From: Yoonia sp. F2084L
GTDB lineage: Bacteria; Pseudomonadota; Alphaproteobacteria; Rhodobacterales; Rhodobacteraceae
Reading direction: 5' to 3'
NCBI RefSeq assembly: GCF_023015625.1
Contig: NZ_JALKAH010000001.1
Location: forward strand, 1,047,080-1,111,079
DNA length: 64,000 nt
Under the pieces are notes generated by a model. That model searched no databases and was not told the DNA's origin. It saw nothing but the letters and a program-made list of their open reading frames with translations. Positions 47,380 through 54,702 of this stretch are shown here, piece after piece. Both the position numbers and the translations under genes were made by a program. Within the stretch, counting starts at the first letter, position 1. Every line of letters starts with the position of its first letter.

Positions 47380-47502
47380 GATGTCCTCCCACAAACGTCG
47401 GCGCCTATTTTCGGCGCCGTCAAAGGTCTTGCTGGAGCTTAGCAAAGGACATAACATATAAAAAACGCAATTAATGCATTTATAAATCGAATAAATAGAA
47501 CA
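47380..47502. promoter_or_regulatory. Divergent promoter region between tctC-like and lysR genes
   Basis: A very AT-rich half (about 47455-47500) contains the perfect palindrome ATTTATAAAT (47478-47487) next to ATGCAT. A GGCGCC-TATTTTC-GGCGCC inverted repeat lies nearer the tctC-like gene. LysR proteins normally bind such divergent regions and regulate both sides. Confidence 0.45.
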
Positions 47503-48390
47503 ATGAATATCCGATCTTTACGCATCTTCGTTTACGTGATGGAGGAAGGCACGCTAGCGCGGGCCGCAGACCGCATGCATCTAAGTCAATCCGCCGCAAG
47601 CCGGCAGCTGGCGCTCTTGGAACAGGAGTTTGACGTCAGCTTGTTCAGCCGGGATCAAAAGCGGCTGATCCCAACGCCTCAGGCTGAGACATTCTATCCA
47701 GAAGCCCTAAGCCTCCTTGCCCAGATCGACGATCTGCCGACTGTCTTCGGCCAGATGAATCAGGAAATGCGCAGCCCGCTTCGGATCGTCTCGCAAACAC
47801 GGATTGCCAATGGTCTCGTTCTTCCCGCCATTGCCGAGTTTGCCGCAGTACACCCTGATCAACCGGTGAAGTTGGAAATCATGCTGCGGCGGGACCTGGG
47901 TCGTCGGATCATGCACCAGCGGTTCGATATCTGTGTCTCGGCGTTGCCGCTGCCAGTCGAGAAGCTGGACCCTATACCGCTCGGGGCCACCACGCTGTGC
48001 ATTGCTTTGGCGCGCGGCCACCCGCTCGCTTCGCGTAAGCGCCTCGGGCCGCCAGACATGCGTGGTGTCCCCTACATTGCGCTTGACGATGCTACGGTGA
48101 TGCGTCGTCTGATTGACAGCAAGGTCGTCGGGCTGGACAAACCGGCCTATGAGGTGTCAGTCGGCACAGCCGCCTATCGGCTGGTGCATGGAGGTCTCGG
48201 TTTTGCTTTCGCCGATTCCGTTTCTATTGATCCCGAGCTTGCAGATGGGATCGTATTGATCCCGTGGGAGCAGACGCTGACCATCGAGTTCGGCTATTTC
48301 GTCGCGGAGCGACGGGTAACAGAACCCGCGGCCCATGCCTTTGGCGAAATCCTCAAGCGGCAATTCAGGTGCAAGTCGGGGCAAAGGTAA
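47503..48390 (+). CDS. LysR-family transcriptional regulator
   Basis: A 295-residue regulator. The N-terminal winged helix reads MNIRSLRIFVYVMEEGTLARAADRMHLSQSAASRQLALLE (key part: ARAADRMHLSQSAASRQ), followed by a two-lobe ligand domain beginning RIVSQTRIANGLVLP. It is divergent from the tctCBA-CoA-transferase operon, so it most likely senses the imported acid or its CoA ester and controls that operon. Confidence 0.93.
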   Translation: MNIRSLRIFVYVMEEGTLARAADRMHLSQSAASRQLALLEQEFDVSLFSRDQKRLIPTPQAETFYPEALSLLAQIDDLPTVFGQMNQEMRSPLRIVSQTRIANGLVLPAIAEFAAVHPDQPVKLEIMLRRDLGRRIMHQRFDICVSALPLPVEKLDPIPLGATTLCIALARGHPLASRKRLGPPDMRGVPYIALDDATVMRRLIDSKVVGLDKPAYEVSVGTAAYRLVHGGLGFAFADSVSIDPELADGIVLIPWEQTLTIEFGYFVAERRVTEPAAHAFGEILKRQFRCKSGQR

Positions 48391-48747
48391 AGTCGGGCGA
48401 TCAAAAACAGTGACGGTCTCGAAACGTCTTCTGATTGGGTGGATGAACTATATATTCGATGAAACGGATAGCGCGCTTTGTGCTTTACGGGTCGCAACGC
48501 TGCATTAGGGTCACGCGCGCAAACAACCGTTTTTTGATCATCTACTATTTCTGAAACTGACGTTAAAGCGTCCGCAGAAAAAGCGCGGTTTGTCCGCGTC
48601 CAGAAGTCGTTGATCCGTTCGAAAACCAAGCCTGATTTTTGACCAGAAACATGCATTGCGGCGGGTCACTTTAAACAATCTGGGGCTTCTCATTTGATGA
48701 GGTTGCCGGACCGCCCGCAGGGGTGGCCCAAGCTATTTTGGTGACGC
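48391..48747. other. 357-base region without a clear gene
   Basis: Between the lysR gene and the end of the P47-like operon. A minus-strand frame (48294-48656) overlaps the lysR 3' end and its protein resembles nothing I know. No convincing terminator; a GC-rich imperfect hairpin near 48708-48730 could serve the P47-like operon. Confidence 0.4.
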
Positions 48748-50007
48748 TCATTGCGCCATTTCTATCGTCGCCTTTCTCTCTACGTGCCCCGGCTCCAGGT
48801 CTTGGGCTTCTCCAAGCCAAAGCCAATCACCAAGCCCAGATTTGTCGACACGAAAATCCGGCAATCCCAGCCATGAAACCGGCTGAACAGACGGGCTGTT
48901 GAGAGACTGCATCCGTTTTGAGATGTTGGACAAAAGGGCCACGATAGGTTCGTGAAAGAAACCGACGATCCAATTTACAAACCAGCCGACCAAGACGTCC
49001 AGTCCCGGTGGCAAACCCACGCTATGCGTCACGCCAGGTTTTGGATCCACAGCGAACTGCACTTTGTGGTTCACGACCTTAAGCGGCATGTTCATGGTCA
49101 AATCGCAATTGAACGTGGTCCAAAGCGGCATCTTGCTGACGGTTTTGACCACACAGCGTAGATGGCCGGGAACCAAGGTGAACGTGATTGAATTAATCGT
49201 CGGATCGACCCACCAGATGCCGTGCTCCATCTTTGGCAACTTGATCGGCTTGCTATTGGCAATCACCTTTGACTTCGGATTGTACTTAAAGTGCGCTTTT
49301 GGTTTGAAACTGTTGTTGAGGTAAGGGAGTATGATCCGGTTCTGAACTGCGTGCTTTGACAGAGCAAAAATGCGATCCAGCTTTGGTTTGATAAGTTTAG
49401 GGTCCATCGTCGTATCAGTTATCGCCGTTTCGCATCCCATGATCGCAAGATAAGCAGACCCATCACCCAATTCGACATACCGCCATGCATTATGCGGCAT
49501 TTCCAGGCCGCCGGTCGTTTTTGTAGCCACACTTGCAAACACAAACGAGACTTTATCGACGTGTTTTGACAGGCATGTTGGAACGACTTCGCGAACCACG
49601 TTGAGCTTCAGAGAAGGGATTTTGCCCGAAGGATCAACAATCCGCAGCGCATGAGCGCCTTCCTTTGAATTCGCCCGTTCAAGAGCATCTTCGATGTCAA
49701 ATACCAGATGTTTCTGATCCGGTGTTTCAGGTACGGGGATGAGTTTAAGCGCAAGCTCGATCTTCATTACGACCCCGGTCAAATCGACGGCCTTTCCAGA
49801 TCCTTGCATGCGGCCGGACGCGAACGGCACCTCAACATGCAAAAGTTGGCCCGAACCGCCTTTGACAATGCGCCAGGGGCCAAATTCACCCTCAACACGG
49901 ACGTGCCTTTCACGATACCGAAACCCGGTAATGAGCTTGTCTTGGTCTGCGGCCAACACGTTATTCGCCGTGTCGACAGAAACGATTGAAACGGTATCAA
50001 ACTTCAT
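48748..50007 (-). CDS. P47/OrfX-like TULIP-family protein, third gene
   Basis: A 419-residue protein close in length to clostridial P47 (~415). It has the N-terminal FDTVSIVSVDTANNVL in place of the WD..V......VN..I pattern of its neighbours, then GPWRIVKGGSGQLLHVEVPF (residues 43-62), which matches the DNWEIINGG...RIKTP stretch of P47. VSFVFASVA and LDRIFALSKHAVQNRIILP also fit the family. No signal peptide; a hydrophobic stretch GWFVNWIVGFFHEPIVALL lies near residues 350-370. It starts 11 bases inside the preceding gene with GAGGAG upstream, so it is coupled to it. P47-family proteins have a TULIP (lipid-binding) fold; their job is unresolved. Confidence 0.8.
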   Translation of the reverse strand: MKFDTVSIVSVDTANNVLAADQDKLITGFRYRERHVRVEGEFGPWRIVKGGSGQLLHVEVPFASGRMQGSGKAVDLTGVVMKIELALKLIPVPETPDQKHLVFDIEDALERANSKEGAHALRIVDPSGKIPSLKLNVVREVVPTCLSKHVDKVSFVFASVATKTTGGLEMPHNAWRYVELGDGSAYLAIMGCETAITDTTMDPKLIKPKLDRIFALSKHAVQNRIILPYLNNSFKPKAHFKYNPKSKVIANSKPIKLPKMEHGIWWVDPTINSITFTLVPGHLRCVVKTVSKMPLWTTFNCDLTMNMPLKVVNHKVQFAVDPKPGVTHSVGLPPGLDVLVGWFVNWIVGFFHEPIVALLSNISKRMQSLNSPSVQPVSWLGLPDFRVDKSGLGDWLWLGEAQDLEPGHVERKATIEMAQ

Positions 50008-51496
50008 CGGTCATCTCCTCTTTTGGGCCATAAATCGCCTGGAATTCGGCGAAGGGGTTTGCAGACTTCATGCGATCATCAGGAAGCTGAAGCGTGCCGC
50101 TGATCTGCAAGGGGCCGACCAGACCAGCATTGGCCGGGTCAAGGATGGCACCATGCGGCCAGATGACATCGGTCCCGGCCTGTGCCAGCAAACCCGAAAG
50201 CCCGGGTCCATTTCCGTCCGCGACCATGTCGGCCACGAGGATGAACATCTGTCCTGCGGTCGCGAGTGTCCCACCGATCAAAGCAGCTGTGACAAGATAT
50301 GCTGGAACTGCTGCAAGCCCGCCAGTAACGACGATACCTATGGCGGCGGCGACGGCCATGATAATTCCCAAGATAATCTCGGCAATGATCATACCCTTTG
50401 CGTGACGCGTATGGGATATCGGATCAGGTTTGCTGATCTCCTCGAATGAGAGGGTCTTTTCACCTTTCTTGTTTTTATCGAGCTTTATTGCACTGCGCGA
50501 TGAGGCGTTGGTAACAGAATCGACACCGGGAATGATCGGTGTGCTGGTTTGCAGACTCATATCAAGGGCTGTGTTCAGAAGACTGACATCCATCTTTTCC
50601 AAAACCGGATTATAGGATTTCCCATCAACCTTCAGATCATGAAGTTGGGCGGCCCCTCGAAACGAGAGTGCAAGGTTTTTTGCATCGACCTCTACCGCGT
50701 CCTGCGGCAAGCCGGGAAAAGCGACCGGTAGAGATGGCGCGATCATGTCTGACAGAACACGTTCAGGAGATACCAATAAAGCGGCGCGGTCTCCGGGTCT
50801 AATGGCACCCGGTGACAACTCTGGAACAAGCGCATCACCGGTACGTCCCGCGGTTTGACAAAGAACGGCAAAGGTATCGTCGCTCAAGCCATCGTGGGCG
50901 CAATATGCGTACGTCGCATATGTGGGCCGGAGCCACGAAAAAGCTTCATCCTCCGCAACTGACTTGGCGATATTCACCACAGCAAAAACATGGGCGAACG
51001 TCAGCAAGTTTTCCTGAAGCCACATGCCCAAACCGCCGGTTACGGCTGCGCGATCCACGACAAATGGGCGTTGATCATAGTCTACATCTATAACCGAAAC
51101 AGGTCGGAATCCTTCCGCGTCGACGTCTCGCGATACCATGAGACACCGCACCTCAACCGTGTCGTCACCCAAGGTGTCATGGGGAATGAAGTCGAGGCAA
51201 AGCGAGATCTCGGCCTGACCTGCGCCAATTTCGCGGGTGCCGTCTTCGTCGCTAATGACGAGGTCACGAAACGGCAAGCGCATGTGAATGTTCTTGCCAT
51301 CGCCCCCCTCGCACATCGTCCAGTCACCGAATTTGGCCTGAACGATGGTGTCGTCGATTTTCTGTTGGAAACTCTGGGGCGATGTACCCGCCCCAGAGAT
51401 TGCTGCGTTGACATCAAGAACCTGAACAGCTGAGACACAATCCCAATCATGTGTACTGACCGTTCCGTTCGTCAGGAAATGCTGATGCATGGTCAT
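49997..51496 (-). CDS. P47/OrfX-like TULIP-family protein, second gene
   Basis: A 499-residue protein. HDWDCVSAVQVLDVNAAI (residues 16-33) and GDWTMCEGGDGKNIHMRLPF (57-76) reproduce the two conserved blocks seen in the upstream paralogue and in clostridial P47/OrfX. Further family-like blocks are FAHVFAVVNI and LVSPERVLSDMIAPSLP. From about residue 365 a long hydrophobic insert (MIIAEIILGIIMAVAAAIGIVV, about 45 residues with a second helix AYLVTAALIGGTLATAG) interrupts the beta-rich sequence, which could be a membrane hairpin. Start ATG overlaps the previous stop (ATGA), so translation is coupled. No signal peptide is visible. Confidence 0.82.
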   Translation of the reverse strand: MTMHQHFLTNGTVSTHDWDCVSAVQVLDVNAAISGAGTSPQSFQQKIDDTIVQAKFGDWTMCEGGDGKNIHMRLPFRDLVISDEDGTREIGAGQAEISLCLDFIPHDTLGDDTVEVRCLMVSRDVDAEGFRPVSVIDVDYDQRPFVVDRAAVTGGLGMWLQENLLTFAHVFAVVNIAKSVAEDEAFSWLRPTYATYAYCAHDGLSDDTFAVLCQTAGRTGDALVPELSPGAIRPGDRAALLVSPERVLSDMIAPSLPVAFPGLPQDAVEVDAKNLALSFRGAAQLHDLKVDGKSYNPVLEKMDVSLLNTALDMSLQTSTPIIPGVDSVTNASSRSAIKLDKNKKGEKTLSFEEISKPDPISHTRHAKGMIIAEIILGIIMAVAAAIGIVVTGGLAAVPAYLVTAALIGGTLATAGQMFILVADMVADGNGPGLSGLLAQAGTDVIWPHGAILDPANAGLVGPLQISGTLQLPDDRMKSANPFAEFQAIYGPKEEMTDEV

Positions 51497-53226
51497 GACG
51501 ACACCTTGTCCCAGGCAAAGCCAGCATTCCCGGTCACTTGAAAGGAACCGTTAAACTGGATCATTGTCACTTCGTAGTCAGAGGCCTCGGGCCACTGGAT
51601 TGGCGCCATGATTTTTGCAGCAAAGAAGTCAAAGCGCGGCAGTTCGGTTTCACTGTCGAACCCAGCAACGATTTGAAGAATTTCCATGAAGGAGACGAGG
51701 CCACCACAAACTGATGCAATTATATTGGCACCAATTGCGGACAGACCCGCGCCAAACCACGCTTTGGCGGTCAGAAAGCCGTTTTTGATCCAACCGATCT
51801 GATCTGCTGCACCCAAAGCGCGAAGGTTGGACATTTGTTCGGCTGTCGCTTCTGCGGCTTCCATGCTTGCTGCCATTTCACCTGCAGCACCGCCGGCGGT
51901 CTCGGCCATCGCGATCTCGCGAACGTTTGCCCATTTGACTTTGAATAGTGAATAGGCCGAGGCAAACAACGAAATGCCTAAAAGTACCAATTCAACGATC
52001 TGCGCACCTTTGGTTTTTTTGACAACGATTTGATGATGCAGAAAATCGGTTGAAAGGGTGTCTTTTGGCGCAGGAATAAGACTAAAGCTTTGGTTTTCGT
52101 CGAGTTTTGCGGCCAGTCTGGAATTGAACTTGTGAAACACGTTGTACAGGAACCCAAAGTGCCAATAGTCGTGACGCAAGTCGGTGTAGCTCACGTCAAG
52201 GTAGGTTTCGGCAAACCGCAGGACAAAATCATTTGTACCAATGTCCGCCTCATAGCATTTTGACCCATCCTCATGCTTGCTGAAATCCATTTGGTCGATC
52301 TTGAGAGGAGCGGTGTTTTGAATTGCCGTTTCGTCATCAAAAATCTCAAAATAGTCGTCCGGCCAAACCTTGTTGGCGTCTTGTGTCAATGGACCCGAAA
52401 ACAGATGCCCGGCACCGGGCAGGATCATCTTGGACAGGAACCGTTCCTTTGAGATTAGAAAGGATGACCGTTCATCAACCGGAATCGCATTGTGCGACAC
52501 TTCGTGGGCCAGACCATCTGCGCTGCGCCCTTCAGTCATGCACAAGACGGCAAAGATACCGTCATCCGCGGGCATCAGATCCTTGACCGCATAGCTGATA
52601 TGGGTGGGCATCATCCATTGGAAGGCGTCAACATCGGCCTTTTGATTAAGGTTAACCGATGCGAAGACGTGATTGAATTCCTGCAAATTGTCTGGGTCAT
52701 TCAACCAATCGCTTAGCAGGCCGATAATCGTTCCGCGCTGCAGACCCGACATATCGCCACCATCATATTCGAGATCGAGAACAGCGACTGGGATAGCATC
52801 TTCACCTTCCGCGCCAGGCTTGGGCCCAAGGATTTTCAGATCGTGCCACAGACCGCCATCACTCGGACGGTCTGGCTGCGGAATAAAGTCGAATTTGACT
52901 TCAATAATGACATCCACATCATTGAACGTTTTTGGTGTGTCCGGGTCCGCGCTATCGTCAAGCAAGAGCGCCGATACAGGCAGCTTCATATGAGCGTTTT
53001 GGCCATCGCCGCCGGGGATCAGCGCCCAATCTTCGAAGGGGCCAGATATTGTCACCTCTCGGCTGCCCGCAGCTTCGGTAATGCTGAAATCTGAGGGGGA
53101 AGAACCCGCTTTCGAGATTGCATTATTGACGTCAGCAAAGCGGATCGCAAAGACCGTGTCCCACCCATTTGTGGGCGAGGTTGTCTCGTTCGCAGCGTCA
53201 TTGAGAGTTAAATCATGTTTGGTCAT
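51493..53226 (-). CDS. P47/OrfX-like TULIP-family protein, first gene
   Basis: A 577-residue protein and first of three coupled genes. GWDTVFAIRFADVNNAI (residues 21-37) is followed by FEDWALIPGGDGQNAHMKLP (64-83), the hallmark blocks of the clostridial P47/OrfX family. Later blocks are FNHVFASVNLN and LISKERFLSKMILPG, which align with the same region of P47. A hydrophobic segment (VELVLLGISLFASAYSLFKV, about residues 397-417) and a second one near 495-520 sit in an Ala/Glu-rich insert. It has AAAGGAGAC before the ATG. GC content is lower than the core genes. I see no neurotoxin or protease gene beside it. Confidence 0.85.
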   Translation of the reverse strand: MTKHDLTLNDAANETTSPTNGWDTVFAIRFADVNNAISKAGSSPSDFSITEAAGSREVTISGPFEDWALIPGGDGQNAHMKLPVSALLLDDSADPDTPKTFNDVDVIIEVKFDFIPQPDRPSDGGLWHDLKILGPKPGAEGEDAIPVAVLDLEYDGGDMSGLQRGTIIGLLSDWLNDPDNLQEFNHVFASVNLNQKADVDAFQWMMPTHISYAVKDLMPADDGIFAVLCMTEGRSADGLAHEVSHNAIPVDERSSFLISKERFLSKMILPGAGHLFSGPLTQDANKVWPDDYFEIFDDETAIQNTAPLKIDQMDFSKHEDGSKCYEADIGTNDFVLRFAETYLDVSYTDLRHDYWHFGFLYNVFHKFNSRLAAKLDENQSFSLIPAPKDTLSTDFLHHQIVVKKTKGAQIVELVLLGISLFASAYSLFKVKWANVREIAMAETAGGAAGEMAASMEAAEATAEQMSNLRALGAADQIGWIKNGFLTAKAWFGAGLSAIGANIIASVCGGLVSFMEILQIVAGFDSETELPRFDFFAAKIMAPIQWPEASDYEVTMIQFNGSFQVTGNAGFAWDKVSS

Positions 53227-53306
53227 TTGATGTCTCCTTTTTGAAATTTGGGCATAGAACTATCGGTCGCACAAATGCGTCATTCTATCTAAAGCGTTGA
53301 TCTAAT

Positions 53307-53936
53307 TTATTTTTGTGAGTTTCGGCCTATCCGCAGCAACGCGAATAATCCTGCCGCCAGCAGCCACGCCGACGCCGGAAGCGGCACAGGTGCGGGCTGA
53401 CTGAGCGTATATTGGTAACTCAGGTCTGTTTGCTCGAACGTGCTGCGAAACGGCGTGCCGACATTTGCCAATGTGATCAAGAAGTCGGATCCATCTGCCA
53501 CCGGTCCGGTGCCTACGCCGCCTTGGGTGTCATTGGCGGCCCAAGTTGCGAACCCCTGAATGACATACAAGACACCGTAATAAGTACCTGCTCCCAATGA
53601 AAGGTTTTCGAACAAGAGCCCGGAGTTCGATGAGGTTAGGTCAGTACGCGCCACAAGAGACAAGGCGCTTGAAGACGGGCCTATTTCAGAGGAGATTTCA
53701 AAAATCGCTTCGCAGACGCCAAAGCAGGCGATTGGCGCAGTATAGGTGACGCCTGTAAGATCGGCGCTTACGTTAAATTGTGATGCCGCTCCCGATTGAA
53801 TGACGCCGGGGCCAAAGGCTGTTCCATTGTCGCCTCCGCCAACATCAAAGATCACCGTTTTTGCTTCGGCTATACTCGCACTGAGCAGAACGGGGGCGGC
53901 GACAATCGCCAATGATCTTAAAAAATTGTTAAACAT
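53307..53936 (-). CDS. Secreted VPLPA-CTERM sorting-domain protein
   Basis: A 209-residue exported protein: a signal peptide (MFNNFLRSLAIVAAPVLLSASIAEA), a beta-rich body of about 150 residues with a Cys pair (PIACFGVCEAIF), and the C-terminal tripartite tail VPLPASAWLLAAGLFALLRIGR: the VPLPA motif, one hydrophobic helix, then basic residues. Such tails are cut by a dedicated exosortase-like enzyme in rhodobacters; that enzyme is not encoded here. The body is not recognised. It lies 80 bases before the P47-like operon on the same strand and may share its promoter. Confidence 0.85.
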   Translation of the reverse strand: MFNNFLRSLAIVAAPVLLSASIAEAKTVIFDVGGGDNGTAFGPGVIQSGAASQFNVSADLTGVTYTAPIACFGVCEAIFEISSEIGPSSSALSLVARTDLTSSNSGLLFENLSLGAGTYYGVLYVIQGFATWAANDTQGGVGTGPVADGSDFLITLANVGTPFRSTFEQTDLSYQYTLSQPAPVPLPASAWLLAAGLFALLRIGRNSQK

Positions 53937-54002
53937 AACTTACACTCCAACAAGAAAACGAAACAGGCTTGACCCCGCGTAATGCAAAACTTGTATATCA
54001 GG

Positions 54003-54022
54003 TATATGCTGATCGGCATATA
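54003..54022. promoter_or_regulatory. 20-base palindromic operator in a divergent promoter
   Basis: TATATGC - 6 bases - GCATATA, perfect 7-base arms. It lies between the VPLPA-CTERM gene (leftward) and the NlpC/P60-like gene (rightward), 23 bases before the latter's ATG. The size and symmetry suit a dimeric regulator such as the LuxR-type protein encoded next door. Confidence 0.5.
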
Positions 54023-54045
54023 TCGCTTTAATCTAAGGAATTCTT

Positions 54046-54702
54046 ATGCCGCGTAGACCTATCGCCCCTTGGCAAGAGGCCATTGCCGACCTTCAAACCG
54101 GAGACCTTATTTTCTGTCGGGGGATGATGTGGTCCTCTCGGTTGATCGAATTCTTCACTGGTGGCGTGTGGTCCCATGTCGCCATGGTCATCGACCCAAA
54201 GGATATCGACGACAGTCGTTTGGAAAAGGGACTTTACCTTTGGGAATCTACAAGCCTTGATGGTCACGACGTCAATCCTGAGGTTGCCAACCCCAAGACA
54301 GGACCGATGTTGGTCCGGTTAGAAGACAGGATCGAATACTATCTGACAAAAAGCGGCAGCTATAAATTACTGTCAGCCAGATACCTACACGCTGACCGCA
54401 CGCCAGAGATGCTTCTCAAAATCAAGAAATTCGTAAATGATCCCGATGTGCGCAATTCCAAGTACCCTGAGGAATGGCATATCCTGTGGTATTATTTTCG
54501 AGAACGTTTTCTCACCGGGCGTAGAGAGAACACATTCTATTGCAGCGAATTGGTAGCGGCGACCTACCAAGCAGCTGGGCTCTTGCCGCCGGTCCCATCG
54601 GCACAGAGTTATTGCCCCCGGGACTTTTCTGAAACGGGCTTTGTCCCCAGGCTCAGGCGGTCAGAACTTGGACAAGAACTTCATATGGGCGTTGTTAAGT
54701 GA
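54046..54702 (+). CDS. YiiX/LRAT-like permuted NlpC/P60 hydrolase
   Basis: A 218-residue protein with the circularly permuted papain-fold pattern: GDLIFCRGMMWSSRLIEFFTG, then the catalytic His in WSHVAMV (His 44), a Glu in LWESTS (67), and the nucleophile in FYCSELVAATYQAAGL (Cys 166). Family members (YiiX/YaeF, LRAT) act on peptidoglycan peptides or transfer acyl groups on lipids. No signal peptide is visible, so it is probably cytoplasmic. It is divergent from the VPLPA-CTERM gene and overlaps the LuxR-TPR gene by 22 bases at their 3' ends. Confidence 0.75.
   Translation: MPRRPIAPWQEAIADLQTGDLIFCRGMMWSSRLIEFFTGGVWSHVAMVIDPKDIDDSRLEKGLYLWESTSLDGHDVNPEVANPKTGPMLVRLEDRIEYYLTKSGSYKLLSARYLHADRTPEMLLKIKKFVNDPDVRNSKYPEEWHILWYYFRERFLTGRRENTFYCSELVAATYQAAGLLPPVPSAQSYCPRDFSETGFVPRLRRSELGQELHMGVVK

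Noticed and set aside
48294..48656. Minus-strand 120-codon frame after the lysR gene
   Set aside because: Overlaps the end of lysR on the opposite strand, no ribosome site, and no recognisable protein.
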